Origin: Xenopus tropicalis
Taxonomy: Eukaryota; Chordata; Amphibia; Anura; Pipidae
DNA: 64,000 nt
Assembly (NCBI RefSeq): GCF_000004195.4
Contig: NC_030680.2
Coordinates: 147,330,545 to 147,394,544 of the forward strand
Reading direction: 5' to 3'
Part shown: in pieces, positions 1 through 11,007 of the stretch
Layout of the letters: every line of letters starts with the position of its first letter
Numbering within the stretch: position 1 is the first letter of the stretch
Translations under genes and position numbers: made by a program
Notes under the pieces: model-generated
The model's input: the letters and a program-made list of their open reading frames with translations, nothing else
What the model was told of the DNA's origin: nothing
Databases searched by the model: none

Positions 1-1301
1 TATAAGTGCAATAGGCAATTTGTATCTGGCATCTGATTGGGCGCAGTTGTTCATTTATTTTTGCATCTGGTGATTGTAAATGACCTCCAAATGTTCTTTA
101 TAATGATTTGCGATGAACAAAACTGCCCTCTTTCATTTTGTGACGCTGTGGAAAAATGGAAACCTGGGCTTTTTTTTTGGCCATGTTTAGTTTTTCTTGC
201 ACCAAATTCATTGGAGTAATGGGGGGTTTTTTCTCACATTTTTTTTTTCTCATACCAAGTGACATCAATTGCCCATTCTCATGTTTTTTGTTTTTATCGC
301 GCCAAATTCATTGGAGTCAATAGGCAATTCTTCTCCCCCACATTAACAGGAAAGCAACAAAATGACAAAAAATGTTGCCTTATGGGAAAAATGCCAATTT
401 CGCCATCTGTATCAGTCTTAAAAATGTGCTCATCCCTAATAACGAGCAGATGTAGGGGCTCTTCTTGCTGAATTGTTCTCTATATAGGAGACCTCAACTG
501 CTTTTCCTTCTCCTCTTTATACCCATTATGTTCTTTGATGATATTCCAGTCGACAGTCAATATACACCCTGTTGTTTTTTTAAGAAAAATACCATTTCTA
601 GTTGTTGAAGTTCAGCCCATATGCACGAGAATAAAGAGATACACACGGTACAAGGACGGCATTTGCTCGGTTTAACTCTGTGTGTATGTTTATAGCAGTT
701 TTCTTATGGGCCTGGGGCTGTTACTTTGATGTTCCCATAAGTCGCCAGGGATTGTTATCAATAGACGAACTATTTCTACAAAGGAATAAGATGGTGGTTG
801 GAAAAAAAAAAAAAAAAAAAAGCTTCAAGCATACATGTATATAAGCCTAATATATTTATAACCCCTCTGTCCTGTGAAACTTGACGCATTCTAAACATCA
901 AACATCAAAGTGGATTAGAAATACAAAGAGCCGCGTAGGAAAAAATAAAAATAAAAAATATAAAAATCAGCGCATGATTATTTAAAGAGGTTTACATGAG
1001 AGATGAGCAGCTTGGATATATCGAATCTGGGCCTGGGAAAGTATCTCGAGGACAATTGAATGCGAGGAATCCTCAACAAGGGCTGGTACTTAATGTAATA
1101 TACAGCTGCTTTCTGATACGCGAGTATTATGTTCCCATAGAAAAGGAGGAGGCGCCATTTACATGCATTAGCTGGCGGGTTAGAGAAGGGGATCTCCGAG
1201 GCCTCCGACTACTCTTCATGATCACTTAACCGACAGAAAAATGTCACGCGGCGCTTCTCGTGGTTTAGAGCTTAGTACATAAATACTCACCCATGTTCTA
1301 T
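1..1301. other. Unassigned non-coding DNA with degraded repeat traces
   Basis: No exon-like reading frame is visible. A phrase CCAAATTCATTGGAGT occurs near 202 and again near 300, suggesting a decayed repeat. A run of 20 A lies at 802-821. The last ~50 bases (TTTAGAGCTTAGTACATAAA near 1263) resemble the MITE at 23523-23908, so a fragment of that family abuts the array that follows. Confidence 0.5.
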
Positions 1302-2375
1302 ACTTGGATTTCTTACTATTGAGTGCTATTCTGATACCTACTGGGAGCTGCTATCTTGCTCCCTTCCCATTGTTCTGCTGATCGGCTGCTGGGGGTGAGG
1401 GGGGGGGATATCACTCCAACTTGCAGCGCAGCAGTAAAGTGTGCCTGAGTCTGAGCTTTCAGCCAGCGCTACACATTAGAACTGCTTTCAGCTAACCTAT
1501 TGTTTCTCCTACTCCCATGTAACTGGAGGAGTCCCAAGCCGGACTTGGATTTCTTACTATTGAGTGCTATTCTGATACCTACTGGGAGCTGCTATCTTGC
1601 TCCCTTCCCATTGTTCTGCTGATTGGCTGCTGGGGGTGAGGGGGGGGGGGGGATATCACTCCAACTTGCAGCGCAGCAGTAAAGTGTGCCTGAGTCTGAG
1701 CTTTCAGCCAGCGCTACACATTAGAACTGCTTTCAGCTAACCTATTGTTTCTCCTACTCCCATGTAACTGGAGGAGTCCCAAGCCGGACTTGGATTTCTT
1801 ACTATTGAGTGCTATTCTGATACCTACTGGGAGCTGCTATCTTGCTCCCTTCCCATTGTTCTGCTGATCGGCTGCTGGGGGGGAGGGGGGGGGATATCAC
1901 TCCAACTTGCAGCGCAGCAGTAAAGTGCGCCTGAGTCTGAGCTTTCAGCCGGCGCTACACATTAGAACTGCTTTCAGCTAACCTATTGTTTCTCCTACTC
2001 CCATGTAACTGGAGGAGTCCCAAGCCGGACTTGGATTTCTTACTATTGAGTGCTATTCTGATACCTACTGGGAGCTGCTATCTTGCTCCCTTCCCATTGT
2101 TCTGCTGATCGGCTGCTGGGGGGGGGTGGGGGATATCACTCCAACTTGCAGCGCAGCAGTAAAGTGTGCCTGAGTCTGAGCTTTCAGAAGGAGCCAGCGC
2201 TACACATTAGAACTGCTTTCAGCTAACCTATTGTTTCTCCTACTCCCATGTAACTGGAGGAGTCCCAAGCCGGACTTGGATTTCTTACTATTGAGTGCTA
2301 TTCTGATACCTACTGGGAGCTGCTATCTTGCTCCCTTCCCATTGTTCTGCTGATCGGCTGCTGGGGGGGAGGGGG
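1302..2375 (+). repeat. 242-bp tandem array derived from the interior of a T2-family MITE
   Basis: Four full units and one truncated unit start at 1302, 1543, 1788, 2029 and 2274, giving periods of 241-245 bp. Each unit runs from ACTTGGATTTCTTACTATTG through a G-run to AGTCCCAAGCCGG. The same unit occurs, mostly in the other orientation, at 38475-38600, 42996-43633, 55283-55775 and 63828-64000, where T2-type flanks are present. Here both MITE ends are missing. Length differences lie largely in the G-run, plus a short AAGGAG-type insertion in the fourth unit. I infer internal amplification of a MITE. Confidence 0.85.
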
Positions 2376-2580
2376 CTTGTTCCTTGAGCAAACAGGACTG
2401 ACATTGAACTGTCAGGGTGGCAATGTATGATAACATCTAAAAAAACCTAAAAGACTGATGAGTATAATTTAATATGAATTTAGTGTTATTAATTGCTGAG
2501 TTAATGACAGTCAAGATGAACTCCCGTCATTAATTTACAGCAGAAATACGTCTTTAATTAAATTGTTATATTTAATAGCA
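2376..2580. other. Unassigned AT-rich DNA
   Basis: Short non-coding spacer between the 242-bp array and the tetranucleotide repeat. No recognisable feature. Confidence 0.5.
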
Positions 2581-2636
2581 CAACTATCTATCTATCTATC
2601 TATCATCTATCTGTCCTCTATCTATCTATCTATCTT

Positions 2637-2707
<71 letters not shown>

Positions 2708-2764
2708 GTCTGTCTAATATCTATCTATCTATCTACAGTATCTATGTATCTATCTGTCTATCCT

Positions 2765-2798
<34 letters not shown>

Positions 2799-2836
2799 GT
2801 CTGTCTGTCTGTCTGTCTATCTGTCTGTCTGTCTAA

Positions 2837-2874
<38 letters not shown>

Positions 2875-2942
2875 ACAGTATCTATTTATCTATCTGTCTA
2901 TCTATCCTATCTATCTATCTACAGTATCTATCTGTCTATCCT

Positions 2943-2984
<42 letters not shown>

Positions 2985-3022
2985 GTCTGTCTGTCTGTCT
3001 GTCTATCTGTCTGTCTGTCTAA

Positions 3023-3056
<34 letters not shown>

Positions 3057-3106
3057 CCTGTCTATCCTCTATCTATCTATCTATCTATCTATCATCATCA
3101 TCTATC
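2581..3106. repeat. TATC/TGTC tetranucleotide microsatellite
   Basis: About 525 bp of alternating TCTA and TCTG blocks. The block order (TATC run, TGTC run, TAATATC, TATC run, TACAGTATC) recurs, so a higher-order unit of roughly 180 bp was duplicated within it. The open frame across it (Y-L-S-I repeats) comes from the simple sequence and is not a gene. Confidence 0.95.
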
Positions 3107-4350
3107 CATTTCTCTCTCTTTGTTGTTTCCCTAGTGCTCAGTTGTTCTACCTATGCCTGCATATCTAAGCCACTAATTCAAAATGGAAGATACAGAAGGA
3201 AAAGAGTGCAAGTTGTCTTAAATAAGGATATAACAATCTTTTACTTATTTCAGAATGTTAAGAATTCCCATAATGGAAGACTGTTAGGACAATAATTTTA
3301 CCCGGAATGTATAAAATGATGCTAAGCAGAATGGATTCACACTATTGGTGTTGGGTCACTATTCAGTGATGTGTAATGCCTGTTAGGGTACCTAGGAATT
3401 TTTATCTGTATCTTGACTGAAACCAATTTACCTCTTGTAATGGTTACTGGTTGTTTTGTATGTTTGACCCTCCTGCAGCGCCTAAAGATGGAGAATACTT
3501 TATTAAAAGACATCTCTGTTCACAAAGACCTAAAAAGAACTTGTACAAAGAGCTGATTACTGAGGAATCACTTTTACTCCCCATGGTGTTTGTAGTTGGG
3601 CATTATGATTGCCTTCCTCTCAATCACCATTAAGAATGTATTACAAAAATTGCAAAAACACAAAAGGGGTTCTGACCACTTTATAAGTAAAGAAAAGTGT
3701 AATAGAAGAGCAACCGACCTGCTCATTTGTTTCAAACATACAGAAAAAGGAAGACCAATCAATGACAGTTATGGATTCAGATGAAGCTCTTGATGTCCAC
3801 ATCAGCCCCCTTCTTTCATTTTCATTGTGAGCAAATCCATTATTCAAGTTGGCTGAAGAAAGATGTTCTGGTTCAATCAATAATTCCTTGTTGGAATACT
3901 CCCCGACCCCCCTTTGTATTTTTGTATATTAGCAGGGTTATTATGTAGGAAGCAGGCAAATATTGCTTGTGTTTGTAGAACCCCTACATTCATGGTGGTC
4001 TTATGTATATAAAACTGGGAGCTGGTCTTGGAGATTTCTCCAGCTGGGGGAGGATTACTGGCTGAGACCTCTCTGAGACACTTTTTTCAAGAAATGGAAC
4101 CAAGCAGGATGGTGCTATGAAAAATATGTCCAGGAGTAAATACATTGCTGGGCCTAGTTGTATAGGTGCTCAAGTCCACTTGTTCTCAATAATCTCCTTC
4201 CCCACCACTTGTTCATTCCCCCCCCCTACTGCTTCCCTTGTTCACCTGCTTTTCTGTTCCCCTGCCAGTCACTTGCATGCTCACCCCTAACTCCCCTGTG
4301 CCCTAGGCAGCTGCCTATGTTGATAAAATATTAGATCCACCATATAGGCC
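3107..4350. other. Unassigned non-coding DNA
   Basis: No coding potential beyond 60-80 codon chance frames on both strands. C-rich stretches lie near 3900 and 4220. No recognised transposon termini. Confidence 0.45.
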
Positions 4351-4656
4351 CAGTGATCCCCAACCAGTGGCTCGGGGGCAACATGTTGCTCCCCAACCCC
4401 TTGGATGTTGCTCTCAGTGCCCCCAAACCAGGGAGTTATTTTTGAATTCCTGACTTGGGGGCAAGTTTTGGTTGAATAAAAACAAGATTTCCTACCAAAT
4501 AAAGCCCCTGTAAGCTGATAGGGTGCATAGAGGCTGCCTAATAGCCAATCACAGCCCTTATTTGGCTCCTCCATGAACTTTTATGGTGCTTGTGTTGCTC
4601 TCCAAGTCTTTTATATTTGACTGTGGCTCACGAGTAAGAAAGGTTGGGAACCCCTA
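4351..4656 (-). mobile_element. Family E hAT-like MITE
   Basis: Begins CAGTGATCCCCAACC and ends GGTTGGGAACCCCT, inverted copies of each other and of the ends of the element at 62416-62929, to which the interior is clearly homologous in reverse orientation. About 306 bp and non-autonomous. It has a single copy of the segment that is duplicated in the later element. A target duplication is not preserved. Family placement as hAT-like comes from the terminal CAGNG and the diverged 8-bp duplication at the other copy. Confidence 0.75.
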
Positions 4657-5674
4657 AATGGTATTTTATATTATATTATAGAGTTTACTTCGTATACTAA
4701 TTTGGCCGTTTTATGATCATAATGTTGAAATTAAGAACCCCTGTTCTTGAAAATGTACAGTATCCAGTTGCACCGACTAAAGTCCCAATAAAGCATGGGT
4801 CTAGGTAATATGCATTGATCAATCATTTTTTCAGTCCATGCGTTGACCCTCACCATGAACATAAAACACCATTCTAGGGTGTTAATGCGTGAACATGTGA
4901 CTTAATCTGCACCAATGAATGGCAATAAACTCTCAATCAGCTTTCCTTCTTTATTCAGCAGCATGTGTTCCTGTGAGTATAGGGATATTTTGAAACAATA
5001 AACCCCATTAGGAGGCACTTGAGCTTGGCCGAGGTGGTGTGTACCCAGGCTTTCTATCCATTTTTATACAAATCCAACCAACTATTTCCAGTGTTTCAGA
5101 GCTGAACACTTCATCTAGCAATCTTTAGCCTTATTAATCACAGACTTTTCTGCTCCTCTACTGTCGATTACCCCCACTCCCTTTCAACTTTGCTATGTGC
5201 TAAAATAATAACCTTGACAAACATAAAGACATATTGAGGCGTTGAAAGCTCCTGATAATTTTACATTTCATGTTCATGTGTATTTTCAGAACCTTTACAC
5301 CGTTGTGTCAAAGGGAAATCCTTGAAACTGGCAACTGATTGTCTTCTAGATAAACATTATAGAAACCAACTCCGTGGGCTGCGGCTGGGTAATTCTATAT
5401 CCCCCATAATCATGAAATCATATTCTGCCAGTTCCTAAATGAAATACAATATCTTAGCCCTTTTTCTTTATGTGTATGCCCTACCCAGTATGAGCTGATA
5501 GTTTCTTCATCCGCGGTAATTAGAGATATTGTTCAGCACAGCATCCAGCTACAATAAAATCCATAGAACTCATCTGGTTCCTACACTAATGTATCCATTA
5601 TTTCTGAAAAGCTATGGTATAACCTATTAAAAATGTAGGTTCTATGGAAAATAACCCCTTATTAGCTACAGGAC
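4657..5674. other. Unassigned non-coding DNA
   Basis: AT-rich sequence of low repeat character with no recognised element or exon. Confidence 0.45.
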
Positions 5675-6243
5675 TAGAGATGGGTGAGGTGCCAGCCATG
5701 CATTTGCAGCGAATTTGCGCGTTTCGCCTTTGGAGGATTGTTTCACGAAATGGATGTAAAAATTCGCCGCAGAAAAATTTGCAGCATGTCCAAAAATTGT
5801 TGCGGCCGTCAAAAGAATTGTCTCAGCGGCAAAATAAATAGTCGCGAATATTCGCAGCATCAAAATAAATAGTCGCGGTGTCAAAAGAATAGTCGCAGCG
5901 TCAAAGAATAGTCATGGCATCAAAATAAATAGTCTCAGCGCCAAACGAATAGTCGCGCATCAAAATAAATAGTCGCGCATCAAAAGAATAGTTGCGGCGT
6001 CAAAATAAATAGTTGCGTGTCAAAAGAACTGTCGTGGCGTCAAAGAATATTTGCGGCATCAAAATAAATAGTTGCAGTGTCAAAATAAATAGTCGCGCAT
6101 CAAAAGAATAGTTGCGGCGTCAAAGAATAAAAAATTAGTCGTGGCTGACAATTTTTTTTTTTTGTGAATTTTGCGCCATTTCGTGAATCTTTCGAAAGAT
6201 TCGCGAATTTTTCGGCAAAACGGGACAGATTCGCTCATCACTA
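5675..6243. mobile_element. Family A MITE with internal array
   Basis: Left end TAGAGATGGGTGAGGT is a diverged form of TAGTGATGAGC; right end is ATTCGCTCATCACTA. Flanking 8-mers TACAGGAC and TACATCAC match at 6 of 8, consistent with an old 8-bp target duplication. No transposase is present. The centre (5770-6140) is a tandem array with the core CAAAAGAATAGTCGC. Confidence 0.85.
5770..6140. repeat. ~20-bp tandem array (CAAAATAAATAGTCGC-type) in a family A MITE
   Basis: Irregular units of about 18-22 bp, each with GTC or CATC, a CAAAA stretch, AATAG and TCGCG. The same core is amplified with other unit lengths in the A copies at 9352, 18566, 28035, 35344 and 56995. Confidence 0.85.
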
Positions 6244-6992
6244 TACATCACTACAGTATATGATTGGGTGGCTAATATAATTTGTGGCTCCTTTACATCA
6301 ACCTCTGGTTTATTTTCCAGCTACTCCAGATGGAACATAGTAGAAATATTGTGCACTCTGTCCTCGAAATCTCTAATATCAAAGAAAAATGGGTTTATAA
6401 TACTGTAAACCTCAAAATATAGGCCGGCGCATCAGCAGGTGAAACACCCAAGTAGATAATATTATTAAAAAGGGAGGGGGGGGGAAATAATATAAAGTTT
6501 CTAATAAAAGATAGATCCATGGGTTTTAAAGGGGACAATATCTGGAGAAGAAGCAGTTCCTGAATGATAATGTACAGGATCCTCTGGGCACGTTTTGCTC
6601 CTCAGAATGATTAATGTGGCCAATCAGCTTGATAGAAGACCCAGGAGATGTTTGGGTCACAAACTTTGTCTGACTAAAGGCTTTTCTAAAGAAAATGTAT
6701 TTCTTGCTGCGCTGTCTACAAGCGAAAGTGTTTGGATGTACGGGTGGGAATGGCCATTGTCAGACATGAGCCAGAAAAGAAACTATTTTGGTGAGTGTTG
6801 ACAACAAGCCCTGCTCCATCAGCCTCTCCAACAAAATATCTCCAAGGAGTGGGCAATTCTAAACTGTTCTTTAAACTGGAAAAACTTGGCGTACAACTGA
6901 GATAGCTTGTAGAGTTGCCTCTGCTTGGTGGCCATGTTGGCACTAAACTTAGGTGCCTCTGCTAGGTGAGTGTAGCTTCTGATTGTATCATA
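6244..6992. other. Unassigned non-coding DNA
   Basis: Includes a short run TTTTAAAGGGGACAATATC near 6526 that resembles one T2-type terminus, without a partner end I could find. Otherwise nothing recognised. Confidence 0.4.
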
Positions 6993-7272
6993 CAGGGTCG
7001 GACTGGGGGGTGCAGGGCCCACCGGGGCTACCTATTGCCCCAGGGGCCCCCCGCCGGCCACGTCCCCCACACCCCCTAGGGGCCCCAGCTGAGCCTTCCT
7101 ACCCCCCCCCCCCGACATCCTCCCCTGACCACGATTAAGTTTAACGAATCAGGGGAGGAACACCGTCAGCTGGGGGAGCCCCGGCAAGGGTCAGGTCTGG
7201 CCTGCCAGGGCCCACTAAGGCCTGGGCCCACCGGGTATTTTTCTGGTGTCCCGGCAGCCCAGTCCGACTCTG
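6993..7272. mobile_element. Family B hAT-like MITE
   Basis: Starts CAGGGTCGGACTGGG and ends CCCAGTCCGACTCTG, an imperfect terminal inverted repeat. Flanking 8-mers GTATCATA and AAATCAAA agree at 5 of 8. The interior is very G+C-rich (GGGCCCACCGG) unlike its AT-rich surroundings. No coding capacity; mobilised in trans if at all. Confidence 0.85.
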
Positions 7273-8135
7273 AAATCAAATACCCTGATTCTGAAATGAG
7301 TTGTCCCTCCTGGTGGGGTGGATCTTCTCCTTTTTTTATGCAAATGAAACTGGTGAATGGGGGGTGAACCCCAAAATGCCCTGCTACTATACTATAATTC
7401 TCCTATGATCCAGACCTGTACAAAGGACCTAACTCCCAGCAACTCCCAGTTGGCACTTAGGGTGTTAGACTCTGTATCCTTAGGTGGGCCCTCCCTTGAT
7501 ATGGAGGAAGGGTCACCACACTGATGGGTGCACTCAACATTCAATTCACTCTCTCAATAATTTTTGGCGCCTGTGGTTCTAAAAATGGTTTCATACAATC
7601 TTAAAGCCAATCTCACAAGCTGAGAGGTGTGCGTAAAATTTATATTAAAGAATAGACCCCCAAATGGCAGCAGGTCTTCACAAATATCCTTTATATTTCT
7701 GACTAAAATGCCTCCTCATGACGAATCTCCATCACTGGATAAAGCCCACAGAGGTGAATTACTCCAGGATCCAGCTAGTCCTGAGCCTAACTGCTTGGGT
7801 CCCTATAATGGCAGTAGAGGTACTGCAGAGAACAAACCCACATTAACATCCTCTTTGGAGCACAAGGCTGCTCACTCCTAGAGTGAACTATAACAAAATC
7901 TGACCTGTTGCTTCTTCTATACTGGACCTACCTCTGCCCAAGTCCTCTGGGGCACATCTCACCTCCTCCTGAGATAAAACATCCAGGTTTCCCTTTTTTT
8001 TACCTTGGTAAGCCTGATATTTGTAACTAAGGGAACTACTCCCCCTCCCAAACTATCAGTAACACCTAGCTGGCTAACTCACTGCCAGGGGACAAATAAC
8101 TACAATTTTGGAAAACCTTTACCCTCCTACAGATA
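7273..8135. other. Unassigned non-coding DNA
   Basis: No exon, RNA gene or recognised transposon. Ends at the boundary of the 945-bp duplication. Confidence 0.45.
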
Positions 8136-9080
8136 TATTGTAAATATTCTGATCTAGTAGAAAAATTTAGTTAATTCTACTGTGTGGGTTTTGCTTCCAG
8201 TCTTATTTCCACCCAAGTGTAAAAAAAATCCCAAGGCAGCAAGGGAATCGGCTCTCTCTAAGATGGATGTTCTTCCTGTTGCACTATAGATAAAATGGGA
8301 ATTTGGTTTATGGTTGAGTAAAACCGGAGTAATATGACCAGGTCGAGTCATCTCAGTTGCCCCGATGAGGAAAGTATGGGAGCTTTCCTACAGAATAAAG
8401 ATACGGGGGTTTATAAAATTAATATTAGTGATGAGCAAATTTTTTCACCTGGCATGGATTTGCAGCAAATTTCCTCAATTCGCCATTGGGGAAACTTCAG
8501 AGAAAATGTGCCGCCCAAAAATTTGTTACACATCAGAAAAAGTCGTGGTCACATCAAAATGGGTGCATTAGCGTAAAAAAAAAGACCTTGGGCAACAAAA
8601 AAAAGATGTGGGCAACAAAAAAAGCAACAAAGAAGTTGAGCAACACACGCCTTTTGCAAATTTTACCGTCGTTACGTGAATTTTTTGGCAAAGTCGAAAG
8701 GAACAGATTCGCTCATCACTAGTATAACTGCCATATTTTTTTACATAACATTTTTAGAACAGTCGATATGAACCGAAAGTATAAATAAGGTATATTTTCC
8801 CTTCAGGAAAAGTTAAAAATGACTTTTGAAGTTTCCCCGCTATGCAGAAATCTCCCAGAATATATTCCGACGGTAACAAAAAGATGCAGATGATCCTGTT
8901 AAATATTAAACTTTTTATTGACTTTCAAAAGAAACTTGGAAACCCCATTACGTGGCGTTGATTTAATCCATTCTCTGCTCCACTGAAAGAAATGTTCTAG
9001 GTCAAATGATAAAATATGGTGAGTTGCTGATTCCTATATAGATGGAACCTGAAAGCAGATTACTGGTTAAATTTGCTGCA
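8136..9080 (+). repeat. Local direct duplication, unit 1 (945 bp)
   Basis: The stretch starting TATTGTAAATATTCT and ending near GGTTAAATTTGCTGCA is repeated at once by 9081-10610 with roughly 90% or better identity by eye. The two units abut exactly at 9080/9081. Both units carry the same family A MITE at the same place (8426 and 9956), so that MITE predates the duplication. Nothing in the unit looks coding. Confidence 0.9.
8426..8721. mobile_element. Family A MITE (shared by both duplication units)
   Basis: TAGTGATGAGCAAATTTTTT to GATTCGCTCATCACTA. It is orthologous by position to the copy at 9956-10233. The left flank is ATTAATAT; the expected right-hand duplication is gone in this unit, whereas the partner copy keeps both, so bases were lost here after duplication. 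Confidence 0.9.
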
Positions 9081-9351
9081 TATTGTAAATATTCTCATCT
9101 AGTAGAGAAATTGAGTTAATTCTGCTGTGTGGGTTTTGCTCCTGCTCTTATTTCCACCCAAGTGTAAAAAACCCCAAGGCAGCAAGGGAATCGGCTCTCT
9201 CTATGATGGATGGGTTCTTCTGGTAACACTATAGATAAAATGGGAATTTGGTTTATAGTTTAACAAAACCGGAATAATATGACCAGGTCGAGTCATCTCA
9301 GTTGCCCCGATGAGGAAAGTATGGGAGCTATCCGACAGAATAAAGATATGA

Positions 9352-9932
9352 GTGAGTGGAATGTTTTGACATTGGCATGGATTCGCGTCGAATTTCTGCG
9401 TTTCGCCATTTGCAGATTGTTTCGCGTAATGGATGAAAAAATTCACCGCAGAAAAATTTGCAGCGTGACAAAATAATAGCCGCGGGCAACAAAAGAATAG
9501 CCGCACGACAAAATAATAGCCGCGGGCAACAAAAGAATAGCCGCGGGCGACAAAAGAATAGCCGCGGATGACAAAATAATAGCCGCGGGCAACAAAAGAA
9601 TAGCCGCGGGCGACAAAAGAATAGCCGCGGATGACAAAATAATAGCCGCGGGTGACAAAAGAATAGCCGCGGATGACAAAATAATAGCCGCGGGTGACAA
9701 AAGAATAGCCGCGGATGACAAAATAATAGCCGCGGGCAACAAAAGAATAGCCGTGGGCGACAAAAGAATAACCGCGGGCAAACAAAAGAATAGCCGTGGG
9801 CGACAAAAGAATAGCCGCGGGTGACATTTTTTTTTGACGCGCAACATTTTCGCTGTTTTGTGAATTTTCTACCTTTCAAAAGATTCACAAATTTTTCGGC
9901 GAATTGAAAAGGGACAGATTCGCTTATCACTA
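9352..9932. mobile_element. Family A MITE inserted after the local duplication
   Basis: The left end is diverged (GTGAGTGGAATG before TTTTGACATTGGCATGG); the right end is ATTCGCTTATCACTA. The duplication partner at about 8405 shows the empty site. Short ATGAG repeats on both sides are what remains of a target duplication. Holds a 19-21-bp array at 9466-9826. Confidence 0.8.
9466..9826. repeat. 19-21-bp array (CGCGGGCGACAAAAGAATAGC)-type in family A MITE
   Basis: Alternating units ending AATAATAGC and AGAATAGC form a roughly 42-bp or longer higher-order pattern. The minus-strand frames across it (A-I-L-L-S-P and R-G-Y-S-F-V repeats) are by-products of the repeat. Confidence 0.9.
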
Positions 9933-9955
9933 ATGAGGGTTTATAAAGTTAATAT

Positions 9956-10233
9956 TAGTGATGAGCAAATTTTTTCACCTGGCATGGATTTGCAGCAAAT
10001 TTCCTCAATTCACCATTGGGGAAACTTCAGAGAAAATGTGCCGCCCAAAAATTTGTTACACATCAGAAAAAGTCGTGGTCACATCAAAATGGGTGCATTA
10101 GGGTCAAAAAAAGACCTGGGCAACAAAAAAAAAGACTTGGGCAACAAAAAGGTTGAGCAACACACGCGTTTCGCAAATTTTCCTGTCGTTTCGCAATTTT
10201 TTTGGCAAAGTCAAACGGATTCGCTCATCACTA
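9956..10233. mobile_element. Family A MITE with perfect 8-bp target duplication
   Basis: TAGTGATGAGCAAATTTTTT to CGCTCATCACTA, 278 bp, flanked on both sides by GTTAATAT (9948-9955 and 10234-10241). This copy best defines family A as an 8-bp-duplication element, as expected for hAT-type insertion. The interior has no coding capacity. Confidence 0.93.
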
Positions 10234-10610
10234 GTTAATATAGTATAACTGCCATATTTTTTTACATAACATTTTTAGACCAGTCGATATGAACCCAACG
10301 TATAAATAAGGTATATTTTCCCTTCAGGAAAAGTTCAAAATGATTATTGAAGTTTCCCCGCTACGCAGAACTTTCCCAGAATATATTCCGACGGCAACAA
10401 AAAGATGCAGATGATCCTGTTAAATATTGAACTTTTTATTGACTTTCAAAAGAAACTTGGAAACCCCATTACGTGGCGTTGATTTAATCCATTCTCTGCT
10501 TCACTGGAATAAATGTTCTAGGTCAAATGATAAAATATGGCGAGCTGCTGATTCCTATATAGAAATTTCCGCTGGAACCTGAAAGCAGATTGCTGGTTAA
10601 TTTTACTGCA

Positions 10611-11007
10611 TTTGGCATTTTTATTATTTACTGCCTAAGTGCACATCTGCGCACCTGTGCCCGTCTTCAGCACTTTGTGTCTTTATCCCCCTGGGAACCG
10701 GCTGCGTACGGAATATTTTACTGAACAAATTATTTGCTTTGCAGTGATTTTATTTTCTATTTTTTGCTTTTAATTATTTGAGTCTTTATTCGTTATTTTG
10801 TGCTGTTGATACTTGTTTGCTGGAATTGACAGAACCAAAGGGATACCTCACAGTATCTTTGCTGTTAAAGCTGGATAACCTAGTTGTTTTGGTTTGAAAA
10901 CTTCATCTGTACATTGTATGGTTAATTCTGCATATTTTATAAAGACTAAGAAGCTCTTTGCATCGATCATAGTTTGAAAACCTGACTCGATTGAGTGCAA
11001 ATACAAA
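10611..11007. other. Unassigned AT-rich non-coding DNA
   Basis: Follows the duplication. No recognised feature. Confidence 0.4.

Larger units (their letters stand above)
9081..10610 (+). repeat. Local direct duplication, unit 2 (with a later insertion)
   Basis: Second copy of the 945-bp unit. Its extra length of about 585 bp is explained by one added family A element at 9352-9932, absent from unit 1. Removing that element leaves about 950 bp, matching unit 1. Confidence 0.9.

Noticed and set aside
2450..2470. CTGATGAG (near 2454) as the start of a hammerhead core
   Set aside because: No GAAAC partner or flanking stems at the right distances.
2563..3168. 201-codon Y-L-S-I-rich frame
   Set aside because: It is the translation of the TATC/TGTC microsatellite.
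9201..9930. Hydrophobic minus-strand frames (A-I-L-L-S-P, G-Y-S-F-V repeats), also at 18538-19491 and 35334-36042
   Set aside because: They are translations of MITE arrays in several overlapping frames and not membrane proteins.
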